A stretch of 34,463 nucleotides of DNA from an uncultured Prevotella sp. (lineage in GTDB: Bacteria; Bacteroidota; Bacteroidia; Bacteroidales; Bacteroidaceae): assembly GCA_946999045.1 (NCBI GenBank), contig CAMQBR010000016.1:1-34463 (forward strand). Direction: 5' to 3'. This document shows positions 6,983 through 15,056 of this stretch, in pieces (the first letter of the stretch is position 1; each line of letters starts with the position of its first letter). The translations under genes and the position numbers were made by a program. The notes under the pieces are model-generated. The model was not told the origin of the DNA and made no database searches. It saw only the letters and a list, made by a program, of their open reading frames with translations.

Positions 6983-7555
6983 ATGAAAATTACACAAGCA
7001 AATCAACAACAAGCATCAACCATAGCCAAGCTTATCATGCTTGCCATGAATCACGAATGTTGCAAGAACTTAGCTGGAACTAACCATAATCTTGATGATT
7101 TTGAGAAGGTAATGAACAAATTAGTGGAAATGGATTACAGTCAATATAGCCACAGAAATACATTGGTGGCGTTGACAGATAAAGGTGAAATTGCAGGTAT
7201 TTGCGTAAGTTATAATGGAGCAGAATTACATAACCTACGAAAAGCTTTTATAGAAGAGGCTAAGAATGTATTTGGCATTGACTATAGTGATATACCTGAT
7301 GAGGCAACGCCCGATGAACTATATATTGATAGTTTGGCTGTATGTGAGAAGTTTCGTTGTCAGGGTATTGCTACAAAATTGCTAAAAGCAACTATTAAGA
7401 AAGCAGAAGATATGGGCATAAAGAAGGTTGGATTATTAGTGGACAAAGGTAATCCTAAGGCAGAAAAGCTATACAATAGCATTGGATTTGAATATCAGAA
7501 CGATGATGTGTGGGCTGGACACAAAATGAAACATCTGCAAGTGATTAAGAAATAA
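6983..7555 (+). CDS. GNAT-family N-acetyltransferase
   Basis: A 190-residue cytoplasmic protein with a GNAT fold. The acetyl-CoA-binding motif A is ELYIDSLAVCEKFRCQGIAT (about 113-132) and motif B is NPKAEKLYNSIGFEY (about 159-173). The acceptor substrate cannot be told. It lies 45 nt after pepT in the same direction and is probably its operon partner. It ends before a long palindrome that likely terminates the transcript. Confidence 0.88.
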   Translation: MKITQANQQQASTIAKLIMLAMNHECCKNLAGTNHNLDDFEKVMNKLVEMDYSQYSHRNTLVALTDKGEIAGICVSYNGAELHNLRKAFIEEAKNVFGIDYSDIPDEATPDELYIDSLAVCEKFRCQGIATKLLKATIKKAEDMGIKKVGLLVDKGNPKAEKLYNSIGFEYQNDDVWAGHKMKHLQVIKK

Positions 7556-7757
7556 AGAGAAGCGAGCTTTTAGAGAAGTTAAGGAGTTGACTTATAGGGC
7601 AATTTGCAGATTAAACTCAATTATAACATACTATTTACTATTATTTTATATGAACATTTAGGATAAATTAGCTATATCGACATTTAGATTATGTTCATTT
7701 AGATATTAGTCTTTTTGCTTAAAAAAACAACTCGTAAAACTCGTAAGCTTGTAAACT

Positions 7758-7812
7758 AAACAGAAAAGCTGTAGAGAAGAACTAATAGTTCTTCTCTACA
7801 GCTTTTCTGTTT
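7758..7812. terminator. 55-bp near-perfect palindrome, convergent terminator
   Basis: Positions 7758-7784 and 7786-7812 are exact reverse complements (27 bp) around one central A. The outer part reads AAACAGAAAAGCTGTAGAG. It lies between a rightward gene ending at 7555 and a leftward gene ending at 7895, the place for a bidirectional terminator, although the flanking T-runs are short. The rest of the 339-nt spacer (7556-7894) is AT-rich and shows no gene. Confidence 0.7.
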
Positions 7813-7894
7813 AATATCGTGATGGGGGGTACGTGAGCCAAACGCCTCTACAAATACTTGTAAACTTGTCTACTACTTCATCACTACTAATCAT

Positions 7895-9238
7895 CTACGC
7901 TCCTGTTACCAATCTTATCAACCAATATACAAACATACCAGCCAAATAGCTCAAGAATACAATCCAACTAATATGCTTCATGTACCAACCAAAGGTTATT
8001 TTCTCAAGTCCCATTACTACAACACCAGCAGCACTACCAACGATAAGGATAGAACCACCCACGCCAGCACAATAACCTAACAACTGCCAGAAAATACCAT
8101 CTACAGCCATATCGCCTGTAGGAACAATAGGATACATACCCATACATCCTGCTACCAATGGTACATTATCTACAATACTTGAGATAACCCCAATAGTACC
8201 TGTAACAATATAATGGTTGCCACCTGTTGCACCATTGAGCCATTTGCCTAAGCCTTCCAATACACCTATCTGCTCTAAGCAAGATACTGCCATCAAAATA
8301 CCAAGAAAGAACAAGATAGTAGACATATCTATATGTGATAACAACTTGCTAACACGCTTTGCCATATCGTCTTTCTGCTCGTGTAACTTACGATAAAAGA
8401 TTTCGGTAACTGCCCAAACCAAACCTAAGATAAGCATTACTCCTACAAATGGAGGTAAATGGGTTATACTCTTAAAGATAGGAACGAAAATCAATCCGCC
8501 AACGCCTAAAAAGAAGATAACCTTACGTTGTGTAGCAGTAAGTACATCTTGCTCTGTAACTACTTCGTGCATATCGCCTTCAACCTCTAATTGACCTTTT
8601 AGCTTACACTGCAATATAAAGGTTGGTACAGCCATAGCTGCAATAGAAGGTATCAGCAATTCTTTAATAACTCCAGCTGTTGTTATGCACCCTTTATTCC
8701 ATAACATAATAGTAGTAACATCTCCAATAGGCGAGAAAGCTCCTCCAGCATTCGCAGCAATGATAACGAGCGAAGCATAGATAAGACGATCTTGGTGCGA
8801 CTTAACCAACTTTTTCAATATCATAATCATAACGATACTGGTGGTGAGGTTATCGAGGATAGCCGATAAGAAAAAAGTTATAAAGGCAATACGCCACAGC
8901 AAAGCACGTTTGCTTTTGGTCTTCATTACACTTCTGACAAAGTTGAATCCACCATTTTGATCTACTACCTCAACAACGGTCATAGCACCCATCAAGAAAA
9001 ATAAAGTGGTAGCTGTACCGCCTAAATGTTTTTCTATTACACTATTTACCTCGTTTACCAATGCCTGATTGGATAGTCCTGGTAGATATACATCCGTACC
9101 AAACATAAACAAAGTCCAACAAACCACAAACATCAATAAGGCAACTGCTGCCTTATTCACCTTTGTAAAACTCTCTATGGCTATACAAAAATAACCAACA
9201 ATAAAAACGATGACTATCGCTAACGTTAATGATGTCAT
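7895..9238 (-). CDS. nhaD: NhaD-type Na+/H+ antiporter
   Basis: A 447-residue polytopic inner-membrane protein of the ion transporter superfamily (ArsB/NhaD clade), exchanging Na+ (or Li+) for protons. About 11-12 hydrophobic helices can be traced. Family blocks include FFLMGAMTVVEVVDQNGGFN, FFLSAILDNLTTSIVM (the conserved Asp-Asn in a helix) and SSIVDNVPLVAG (second Asp-Asn), plus NAGGAFSPIGDVTT. I chose the ATG at 9238; the 26 residues upstream are not membrane-like, and the promoter at 9287-9317 lies inside that extension. The gene is monocistronic with its own promoter. Confidence 0.9.
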   Translation of the reverse strand: MTSLTLAIVIVFIVGYFCIAIESFTKVNKAAVALLMFVVCWTLFMFGTDVYLPGLSNQALVNEVNSVIEKHLGGTATTLFFLMGAMTVVEVVDQNGGFNFVRSVMKTKSKRALLWRIAFITFFLSAILDNLTTSIVMIMILKKLVKSHQDRLIYASLVIIAANAGGAFSPIGDVTTIMLWNKGCITTAGVIKELLIPSIAAMAVPTFILQCKLKGQLEVEGDMHEVVTEQDVLTATQRKVIFFLGVGGLIFVPIFKSITHLPPFVGVMLILGLVWAVTEIFYRKLHEQKDDMAKRVSKLLSHIDMSTILFFLGILMAVSCLEQIGVLEGLGKWLNGATGGNHYIVTGTIGVISSIVDNVPLVAGCMGMYPIVPTGDMAVDGIFWQLLGYCAGVGGSILIVGSAAGVVVMGLEKITFGWYMKHISWIVFLSYLAGMFVYWLIRLVTGA

Positions 9239-9286
9239 AAAAATTAATTGAAGTTTGTCAATTTTTACATTTAAAAATATCTGTTG

Positions 9287-9317
9287 CAAAGATACGCCTT
9301 GCTTATGGAATAACAAA
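9287..9317 (-). promoter_or_regulatory. Promoter of nhaD
   Basis: On the minus strand, TTTG (9314-9317), a 19-nt spacer and TATCTTTG (9287-9294) match the sigma-ABfr consensus exactly. Transcription would begin about 40 nt before the ATG at 9238. Confidence 0.8.
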
Positions 9318-9502
9318 GAGATTGATAGTAAAAATCATAAAAGTTTCAATCTATTTTTCTATCACTTCTCTATAACTGCTCCTATATATAAACGCATCAC
9401 CCCCATAAAGTAGAAAGGTATATTTATCCCCCTTCCCCATTGGCTATTTTGTCCTTTTATAAAGTCTTATTTACTTTTTAAGACGTAAGATACAGATGAA
9501 TT

Positions 9503-9658
9503 ATGTGTAAGTTTCGCTTGGAGATGATGATGCAAAAGAGGATATCTGCAAAAAAGCTCATTACAAATTTAAGAGAATTGCTACAGAAATCTGATGAGAC
9601 TTTTCGACTATTTAGCGGTAAGTACATGAAGACTCATCATATACTTGCCGCTGAATAG
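9503..9658 (+). CDS. Possible 51-aa small protein
   Basis: An open frame beginning MCKFRLEMMMQKRISAKKLI and ending KTHHILAAE, lying in the 837-nt spacer between nhaD and the flavodoxin. It is basic and predicted helical. I recognise no family and see no ribosome-binding site or promoter. Its 3' third coincides with a long hairpin (9607-9659), so the stretch could equally be a structured RNA or a gene remnant. Confidence 0.25.
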   Translation: MCKFRLEMMMQKRISAKKLITNLRELLQKSDETFRLFSGKYMKTHHILAAE

Positions 9659-10016
9659 TTACAAAAAAAACAGCTTCAACGTATCCCCCTTATGCTATTT
9701 ATCTAAAGAAATGTTTACTATAATAGTAGGAAAATGCACTGGGTCTTGAGTCTCTCATCATTTTTCGGTATCTACATAGAGCTCTTCGTTTTTTTTGATA
9801 GACAAAAAGTAATTATCAAGCAACGTTTTAATCTTACTTTTTAGGTATCTTTATGTTACCTCATAAAACACACGTAGTGCAGATTAACAGACAACATCCA
9901 CTAAAAGAATGTAGTCTTATACGTAAACAGAAATAATTGATAACAAAAAGTTTAGAAAAGAGAGATAATATAAGCAATATGTAAAGATTAAATAAAGCTT
10001 TGATTATAAAACTTAA

Positions 10017-10070
10017 GGTATTCTGCACAAATCTATCCCAATTAGTAGGTATTTTGCATAAACCCCTACT
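10017..10070 (+). promoter_or_regulatory. Direct repeats upstream of the flavodoxin promoter, candidate operator
   Basis: GGTATTCTGCACAAATCTAT (from 10017) and GGTATTTTGCATAAACCCCT (from 10048) are similar over about 23 nt and lie 31 nt apart, close to three helical turns. A shorter GGTATTG at 10075 overlaps the -33 box. The position and phasing suit a repressor or activator site, perhaps for iron or redox control (inference). Confidence 0.5.
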
Positions 10071-10078
10071 TTTAGGTA

Positions 10079-10109
10079 TTGTTTAGATGAAGAAATGTAT
10101 ATATCTTTG
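10079..10109 (+). promoter_or_regulatory. Promoter of the flavodoxin-DUF2023 operon
   Basis: TTG (10079-10081) and TATCTTTG (10102-10109), 20 nt apart, match the Bacteroidetes consensus, 44 nt before the start codon. Confidence 0.8.
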
Positions 10110-10153
10110 CACCGTTGAAACAAAAAAGAAATAACTAAAAAAGAAATTTAGAT

Positions 10154-10642
10154 ATGAAATCAACAATCGTAGTATACGGTTCATCAACAGGAACCTGTGA
10201 AGCTATTGCAGAGAAAATAGCAAGTAAATTAGGAGTTGAAGCTATCAACGTAACAGATTTCAATGCCGATGTTGTAAATAGTCACGACAACCTTATCCTT
10301 GGCACATCTTCATGGGGTGCTGGTGAATTACAGGATGATTGGTACGACGGTATAGAAGTTCTCAAGGGAGCAGACCTTTCAGGTAAAACAATAGCAATCT
10401 TTGGTTGTGGAGACTCAGAGTCGTATGCTGATACTTTCTGTGGTGGTATGTCAGAACTCTTTAAGGCAGTAGAAGGTGCAAATGTAGTTGGTGCCGTATC
10501 TACAGAAGGTTATACATTTGATGATAGTGAAGCCGTTGTTGATGGCAAGTTCGTAGGCTTGGCTTTGGATGATGTAAATGAAGAGGATAAAACCGATGAA
10601 CGTATTGACGCTTGGATTAATGATATTAAAGGTAGTCTCTAA
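10154..10642 (+). CDS. fldA: Flavodoxin
   Basis: A 162-residue FMN-binding electron carrier that can replace ferredoxin under iron shortage. The phosphate-binding loop is SSTGTCEAIA (about 10-19). The isoalloxazine-contact loops are TSSWGAGELQDDWYDG and GCGDSESYADTFCGG. The length and the long loop after residue 118 indicate a long-chain flavodoxin. It is the first gene of a pair with a DUF2023 gene 27 nt downstream, which is a common pairing in Bacteroidales. It has a consensus promoter preceded by direct repeats that may carry regulation. Confidence 0.94.
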   Translation: MKSTIVVYGSSTGTCEAIAEKIASKLGVEAINVTDFNADVVNSHDNLILGTSSWGAGELQDDWYDGIEVLKGADLSGKTIAIFGCGDSESYADTFCGGMSELFKAVEGANVVGAVSTEGYTFDDSEAVVDGKFVGLALDDVNEEDKTDERIDAWINDIKGSL

Positions 10643-10669
10643 TAAAAAGAAAGCTTAAATAAGCAACTT

Positions 10670-11062
10670 ATGAAAGAAACGCAGACAGTTCCATCAGAAA
10701 TGAAAGTTCTCATGAATCATATTTATGAGTATAAGAAGGGGGTGCGACAAATGGTTTTGTACACTTTTAATAAAAAGTATGAGGATTTTGCTGTTTCGCG
10801 TTTAAAAAATCAAAACATTGATTATATCATTCAGCCTGTAGGTAATAATTGTCTTAATCTCTTCTTTGGAAGAGAGGCTTGTATAGATGCCGTTAAGTTA
10901 ATGGTTACCAAACCACTTAATCAATTATCGCCCGAAGAAGATTTTATCTTAGGTGCAATGTTAGGATACGACATTCGCTTACAGTGTGAAAGATATTGTC
11001 AACGTAAATGCAGAAAAAATAGTGGAGCGTGTATTGAATGCGATGACGCTTATTTACACTAA
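10670..11062 (+). CDS. DUF2023 family protein, flavodoxin partner
   Basis: A 130-residue cytoplasmic protein of the DUF2023 family, found next to flavodoxin in many Bacteroidetes. The first hundred residues form a compact alpha/beta region (MNHIYEYKKGVRQMVLYTF, then IQPVGNNCLNLFFGREACID). The C-terminus has a cysteine cluster at 106, 110, 114, 121 and 124 (CERYCQRKC, then CIEC), which could bind a metal or Fe-S centre (inference). A role in regulating or servicing flavodoxin is likely from context but not shown. Two hairpins follow. Confidence 0.85.
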   Translation: MKETQTVPSEMKVLMNHIYEYKKGVRQMVLYTFNKKYEDFAVSRLKNQNIDYIIQPVGNNCLNLFFGREACIDAVKLMVTKPLNQLSPEEDFILGAMLGYDIRLQCERYCQRKCRKNSGACIECDDAYLH

Positions 11063-11141
11063 ATAAAATAGATATAAATCAAACTTTTTAGATCTTGTTC
11101 GCTAAATAAAGTATTCATAATGTTTTTGTATAATATGTATT

Positions 11142-11175
11142 GGGCTGGCTGTGAAGTCAGCCCTTTATATTTTTT
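11142..11175 (+). terminator. Terminator of the flavodoxin operon
   Basis: GGGCTGGCT and AGTCAGCCC form a 9-bp stem (one G-U) closed by a GTGA tetraloop (11142-11163), followed by TTTATATTTTTT. This is a textbook intrinsic terminator. Confidence 0.9.
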
Positions 11176-11198
11176 AGTTACTTCTCTGTACAAACAAA

Positions 11199-11237
11199 AT
11201 CTCCTCAATACAATAATCGTATTGAAGAGATTTTTTA
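11199..11237. terminator. Second hairpin, probable terminator of the facing Lrp gene
   Basis: AATCTCCTCAATAC (11199-11212) pairs with GTATTGAAGAGATT (11219-11232) with one mismatch. A T-run follows on the plus strand and TTTTG on the minus strand, so it may stop transcription in both directions between converging genes. Confidence 0.65.
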
Positions 11238-11289
11238 TTATACGCACATTTTTTATTTAATGTACACATCTTTTCTTAGAAGGCTTACT

Positions 11290-11799
11290 TTATATATCAG
11301 CATCTTCGTTTTCATTAGTTGCAGACGATTCTATCTGTATTTGAGAAACAGGTAATTGTCTATCAATCAGAGTCCTGAAAGAAATCATGGTCTCACTTCC
11401 CAATAATCCTATAGAATATATCTTATCATGTATAACACTCATTAAGTGATGATTATTTGTCGCATACAATTTTACAAACAAATCGTAATCTCCTGTGGTA
11501 CAATGACACTCTACAATCTCTGGGATTTTTATTAATTCAGCCGCTACACGGTCAAAATCATTGGGGTCTTTTAAATGGATACCAATGAATGCACATGTTT
11601 CATATCCTAATTTTTCTGGATCGAATATGAATTGCGAACCTTTAATTACTCCCAAATTAATGAGTTTTTGCACACGTTGATGAATGGCTGCTCCACTTAC
11701 ATTGCATGCACGAGCTACCTCCAAGAATGGAGTACGAGCGTCCTCTGCTATCAGTGTGAGGATTTTCTTATCCAATGCGTCTAAATTGTGATGTCCCAT
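11290..11799 (-). CDS. Lrp/AsnC-family transcriptional regulator
   Basis: A 169-residue regulator. The N-terminal winged helix-turn-helix is clear (LDALDKKILTLIAEDARTPF, then VARACNVSGAAIHQRVQKL at about 28-46). The C-terminal RAM/ligand-binding domain follows (AFIGIHLK, CHCTTGDYDLFVKLYA, ISFRTLIDRQLPV). The acidic C-terminal tail is unusual only in composition. Members sense amino acids and form octamers; the ligand and targets here are unknown. It is monocistronic, with a promoter about 200 nt upstream, so it has a long leader where autoregulation could act. Confidence 0.93.
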   Translation of the reverse strand: MGHHNLDALDKKILTLIAEDARTPFLEVARACNVSGAAIHQRVQKLINLGVIKGSQFIFDPEKLGYETCAFIGIHLKDPNDFDRVAAELIKIPEIVECHCTTGDYDLFVKLYATNNHHLMSVIHDKIYSIGLLGSETMISFRTLIDRQLPVSQIQIESSATNENEDADI

Positions 11800-12219
11800 A
11801 TCTGTATTTTAAAACTTAACAGGCTTACTTTAGAATGTAAAAATCGTTAACAAGAACTTATGCCATTATGAAGCATTTGTTTCTTATAAAGCATTTTTCT
11901 ATCTATTTATCACGAACTTTGTACAAGCAAAATAGTTTTTACTATCTAATTCTACCACCTGTAAAGGTTAATATTACATTACTTTGTTCTTTTTGCAAAT
12001 ATACAATAAAGAGTTGAAGTTTGCAATAATTTAAGTTTTTTTTGTTATAAAGTATTAGTGAGCTAATAAGTTAACAAGCAAACGAGTTAACAAGCTGATA
12101 GCTATTTTAATCAACGAGTTTACAGGGTGGTAATTTATAAAGCATCCTTACTTTGCAAACTAAATGACCGATAAAATAGTTTACTCAAAAAACCTATAAA
12201 CTCGTTAATCACTTCATTT
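11800..12219. other. 420-nt spacer between the Lrp regulator and exbD
   Basis: It holds the leader and promoter of the Lrp gene, a repeated AGTTAACAAGC near 12069-12095, and one copy of a dispersed repeat beginning GGTGGTAATTTAT at 12126. No gene is seen. Confidence 0.6.
11996..12026 (-). promoter_or_regulatory. Promoter of the Lrp/AsnC regulator
   Basis: On the minus strand, TTG (12024-12026), 20 nt, then TATATTTG (11996-12003). It lies about 190 nt before the start codon at 11799, leaving a long untranslated leader. Confidence 0.6.
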
Positions 12220-12684
12220 TTATTTCTTTTCTTCAGCGGAATAACTAATGTGAAGTGCTTTTGCTTTTCGCAAAGCCAGCTTTACCTTATTAATAGTAGC
12301 CATGCTTGTGTGCTTATCGGCTTTAATAGAAACCGTTAGTTGCTCTTGATCTTCGGGCGACATTTTTTCTTTTTCGGCACTCACATAATCTGCTATTTCG
12401 TCAATACGAACCAGCTTGTTATTCAATTGCACTATATCAATAGGGGGGGTATCAATGTATTTTGCCAAAAGAGGCTTACCTATATAAATATTGATAGTCG
12501 AAGACTTCTTTTTTGTTTTAGATAGTTCTGTGCCTTGCGGTATCTTATATTTTACCTTTATCGTTTTCTCCCTCATGTGTGTAACAATCATAAAAAAGAA
12601 CAAAACAGTAAAGATAAGATCGGGTAACGAAGCCGTATTCAGTCCTGGAACACTTCTTCGTTGTTTTCTTCTAAAGCGTATCAT
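12220..12684 (-). CDS. exbD: ExbD/TolR-family biopolymer transport protein (second copy)
   Basis: A 154-residue inner-membrane protein with one N-terminal helix (about 21-37) carrying the essential Asp22 (SLPDLIFTVLFFFMIV), then a periplasmic domain. With ExbB it uses the proton gradient to drive TonB-dependent transport or a Tol-like process. I chose the ATG at 12684, which overlaps the stop of the preceding exbD as ATGA, so translation is probably coupled. A G7 tract within the gene (12432-12438 region, coding Thr-Pro-Pro) is a possible slippage site. It is the last gene of the operon. Confidence 0.92.
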   Translation of the reverse strand: MIRFRRKQRRSVPGLNTASLPDLIFTVLFFFMIVTHMREKTIKVKYKIPQGTELSKTKKKSSTINIYIGKPLLAKYIDTPPIDIVQLNNKLVRIDEIADYVSAEKEKMSPEDQEQLTVSIKADKHTSMATINKVKLALRKAKALHISYSAEEKK

Positions 12685-13211
12685 GGCTTCATTCCTTTCG
12701 CTTCCGTCTGATAAATTTCTGTAACACGCTGAGGACACAAGTCTAAGATAGCATCACGTTGTGCGGAAGTACAAGCAGCAAATGAACGATTAAAATGTTG
12801 TTGCGATAACTTGTTACGCACATTTTTGTACGCCAAAACCAATTGTTGCTGTACCTTAAAATACGTATCATACTCCGATTGTGGATCGGAAGATAATGAA
12901 ATAAGATGCGCCTTCCCTACCCGTTGCACAAATGTTTCTACCTCATTGCGCAACAAGTCAATATGAAATGGCTTGCCATTTACCAATAACTGGTTTTGCG
13001 CAGTTATCTTTAGTTCCAACAATTTACTTTTATCCACTAAGCTCTGTTGTTGCACCTTCTCTGTTTGAGGTGGTGGTAATTGTCGCCGCAATCCCTTATC
13101 TACATCCATAGATGTAGTAACCAAGAAGAATATCAACAGCATAAACGATATATCTGCCGTTGAGGTTGTATTGAGTTCAGGTCTTTCGTGAAGTTTTCTT
13201 CGTATTAACAT
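12681..13211 (-). CDS. exbD: ExbD/TolR-family biopolymer transport protein (first copy)
   Basis: A 176-residue protein with a short cytoplasmic N-terminus, one membrane helix with conserved Asp20 (STADISFMLLIFFLVTT), a proline-rich stretch (RRQLPPPQTEKVQQQ), and a periplasmic domain. The two ExbD copies differ strongly after the helix, so they may form a mixed dimer inside the ExbB ring (inference). It begins one nucleotide after the stop of the small membrane protein gene. Confidence 0.92.
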   Translation of the reverse strand: MLIRRKLHERPELNTTSTADISFMLLIFFLVTTSMDVDKGLRRQLPPPQTEKVQQQSLVDKSKLLELKITAQNQLLVNGKPFHIDLLRNEVETFVQRVGKAHLISLSSDPQSEYDTYFKVQQQLVLAYKNVRNKLSQQHFNRSFAACTSAQRDAILDLCPQRVTEIYQTEAKGMKP

Positions 13212-13212
13212 A

Positions 13213-13722
13213 TCATCTTTTTTGTTTACGCCTATATTTTGTCATACCATAGATAGCAACAGCAATAGCTACTAACAATAAGATAACAGAAGTATTAATA
13301 AACTGGTCGGCAATACGTAAAGAGAATTTATCGGTAAAGTTTTTACCATTACTTATAATAGAATGCGTTGAAGCCAAAGCAAAAGTAGCCACTAAGATAA
13401 TAAAGGTTCCCCCTGTTACACACCTACTTATCAGTGTTTCAGGAATACCATTTACCACATTTTGCTCGCCTTCTCTCATCTTTATTTCACGCCACATCGC
13501 CCATAATCCTACCACAATACCTACTAATAGCAATAGATACATACCTATTAGTAACACATTGGTAAGAAGCGGTTCGTTGAAATCAGGATTCTCTGAATAA
13601 GGCATATCATACCCTATCAAATAAAACAAGGCAAATACCAATACCACGACACCTATTAATATATAGAGGATGCGCTGTGATAGTTTTTCAGTTGAAATAT
13701 GATGCAAATTAAGTTTCTTCAT
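13213..13722 (-). CDS. Four-helix membrane protein of the Exb operon
   Basis: A 169-residue inner-membrane protein with four probable helices (about 18-40, 52-75, 104-122 and 139-161) and short loops rich in charged residues. I cannot name a family. It sits with one-nucleotide gaps between exbB and the first exbD, a position kept in other Bacteroidales Exb operons to my recollection. Tight spacing suggests that it belongs to the complex or its assembly (inference). No enzyme motif is visible. Confidence 0.75.
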   Translation of the reverse strand: MKKLNLHHISTEKLSQRILYILIGVVVLVFALFYLIGYDMPYSENPDFNEPLLTNVLLIGMYLLLLVGIVVGLWAMWREIKMREGEQNVVNGIPETLISRCVTGGTFIILVATFALASTHSIISNGKNFTDKFSLRIADQFINTSVILLLVAIAVAIYGMTKYRRKQKR

Positions 13723-13723
13723 A

Positions 13724-14581
13724 TTATGATAATTTATACTTCATCAAAGTATCGAGCAGTGTAATAGCTGATTCTTCCATTTGCGCTGTAATATGATCTA
13801 TTTTTGAGAGAATGTAGTTGTAAAATACCTGCAATACCAAGGCTACAATAATACCAAAAATAGTAGTTATCAATGCTACTTTCATACCAGCGGCAACAAT
13901 AGTAGGACTAATATCACCTGCCATTTGTATCTGATCGAAGGTCATTATCATACCTATTACCGTTCCTAAGAAGCCCAACGAAGGTGCCATTGCTATAAAC
14001 AAGGTTATCCATGAGCACCCCTTTTCTAAGTTAGCCGCCTGTACCGAACCATAAGACGCTATCAAACGCTCAATATTTTCTATCGATTCGTCCACCTTAT
14101 CCAAGGCTTGATAGCACATAGCTGCCACAGGTCCACGTGTTGTTAAACATTGTTGTTTGGCTGCCTCCATATCGTTGACATCTATTTTTTCCTGCAAATC
14201 ATTCATAAACCGTTTGGCATTGATTTCTGAAAGACTTAAATAGATAATGCGTTCAATGCAAAAAGCCAAGCCCAACACCAAAGTCAATGCAACCAAAGAC
14301 ATAAAACCTGCATTGCCCTCAATAAACTTTGTCTTTAAGAACTGATGTATACCTCCACCTTGTGTATCGGCTACAGTAGTATCAGCAGCAGCTACCATTG
14401 ACTGATTAAGTGCTTCATGAGCTGCACTCTCTTGTGATTGAGCTTGTACAGAATCTATTTGTTCTGTTGCTTTTTTTGTATTTTGAGCAGAATCTTTTGC
14501 TACAGTTTGTGCCGCCATAGTCATACCACTCATAAAAAGGAATAGCAAGCATAACAATTGCTTTGCAAATTTTGTTTTCAT
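13724..14581 (-). CDS. exbB: MotA/TolQ/ExbB proton channel protein
   Basis: A 285-residue ExbB with an N-terminal signal-like helix (KQLLCLLFLFMSGMTMAAQT) and a Gln/Ala-rich periplasmic linker. Three core membrane helices follow, near 93-116 (FMSLVALTLVLGLAFCIERI), 189-214 (TLFIAMAPSLGFLGTVIGMI) and 230-256 (VALITTIFGIIVALVLQVFY). It forms the pentameric channel around ExbD. First gene of the ExbB-membrane protein-ExbD-ExbD operon. No tonB gene is in the window. Confidence 0.94.
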   Translation of the reverse strand: MKTKFAKQLLCLLFLFMSGMTMAAQTVAKDSAQNTKKATEQIDSVQAQSQESAAHEALNQSMVAAADTTVADTQGGGIHQFLKTKFIEGNAGFMSLVALTLVLGLAFCIERIIYLSLSEINAKRFMNDLQEKIDVNDMEAAKQQCLTTRGPVAAMCYQALDKVDESIENIERLIASYGSVQAANLEKGCSWITLFIAMAPSLGFLGTVIGMIMTFDQIQMAGDISPTIVAAGMKVALITTIFGIIVALVLQVFYNYILSKIDHITAQMEESAITLLDTLMKYKLS

Positions 14582-14628
14582 TGTTTACTTATTTTCGGCG
14601 CATACACCACGCCAACTCTTTTTTTTTT

Positions 14629-14659
14629 CAAAGATACATATTTTAGAGAATATCACAAA
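14629..14659 (-). promoter_or_regulatory. Promoter of the exbB operon
   Basis: On the minus strand, TTTG (14656-14659), 19 nt, then TATCTTTG (14629-14636). It is an exact consensus match 47 nt before the start codon. Confidence 0.8.
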
Positions 14660-14805
14660 AAAATGATATAAAAAAAATATCTGAGATATGTTTTTATATT
14701 ATCAATTCTTACAGCTAAACTTTTATTTTATTCTTAATGCTAAGTAACACACTAAACGAGGATATACTGCATTACCAATCATTTTGTACTTTTTTTACAT
14801 AACAA

Positions 14806-14833
14806 GTTCTATAAATTAGCTTTGTTAGATTTT
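14806..14833 (-). repeat. 28-bp dispersed repeat, copy A
   Basis: On the minus strand it reads AAAATCTAACAAAGC then TAATTTATAGAAC. It is 27/28 identical to 27459-27486 and 25/28 to 16111-16138. All copies are intergenic. Confidence 0.75.
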
Positions 14834-15056
14834 GTACTTTGCATTTTGAATAAAAAAGTGCAAGCCGAATACAATCAAACCTGTTTGATTTGTTGAAACG
14901 CAACCTGTTTTCTATAAAAAGAAGCAAAAAAATAACAAAACATATTTCATAAAATTTAATTACTATATATGGTGGTAATTTATTAAACCATCCTTATAAA
15001 ATAACCAAGTTATACTCTTTATAGTTTATATAAAATGATGTCGAAAACATACATCA

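Larger units (their letters stand above)
9317..10153. other. 837-nt spacer before the flavodoxin gene
   Basis: This AT-rich spacer holds a possible 51-aa frame, a 17-19 bp hairpin (9607-9625 with 9641-9659, two G-U pairs), two diverged direct repeats at 10017-10039 and 10048-10070, and the flavodoxin promoter. I see no other gene. Confidence 0.6.
14582..15056. other. 475-nt spacer between exbB and queE
   Basis: It contains the exbB promoter, one minus-strand copy of the 28-bp dispersed repeat (14806-14833), and a second copy of the GGTGGTAATTTAT repeat (14971-14996). No gene is seen. Confidence 0.6.

Noticed and set aside
12432..12438. Frameshift in the second exbD at the G7 tract
   Set aside because: The frame is intact and the protein complete; slippage is only a possibility.
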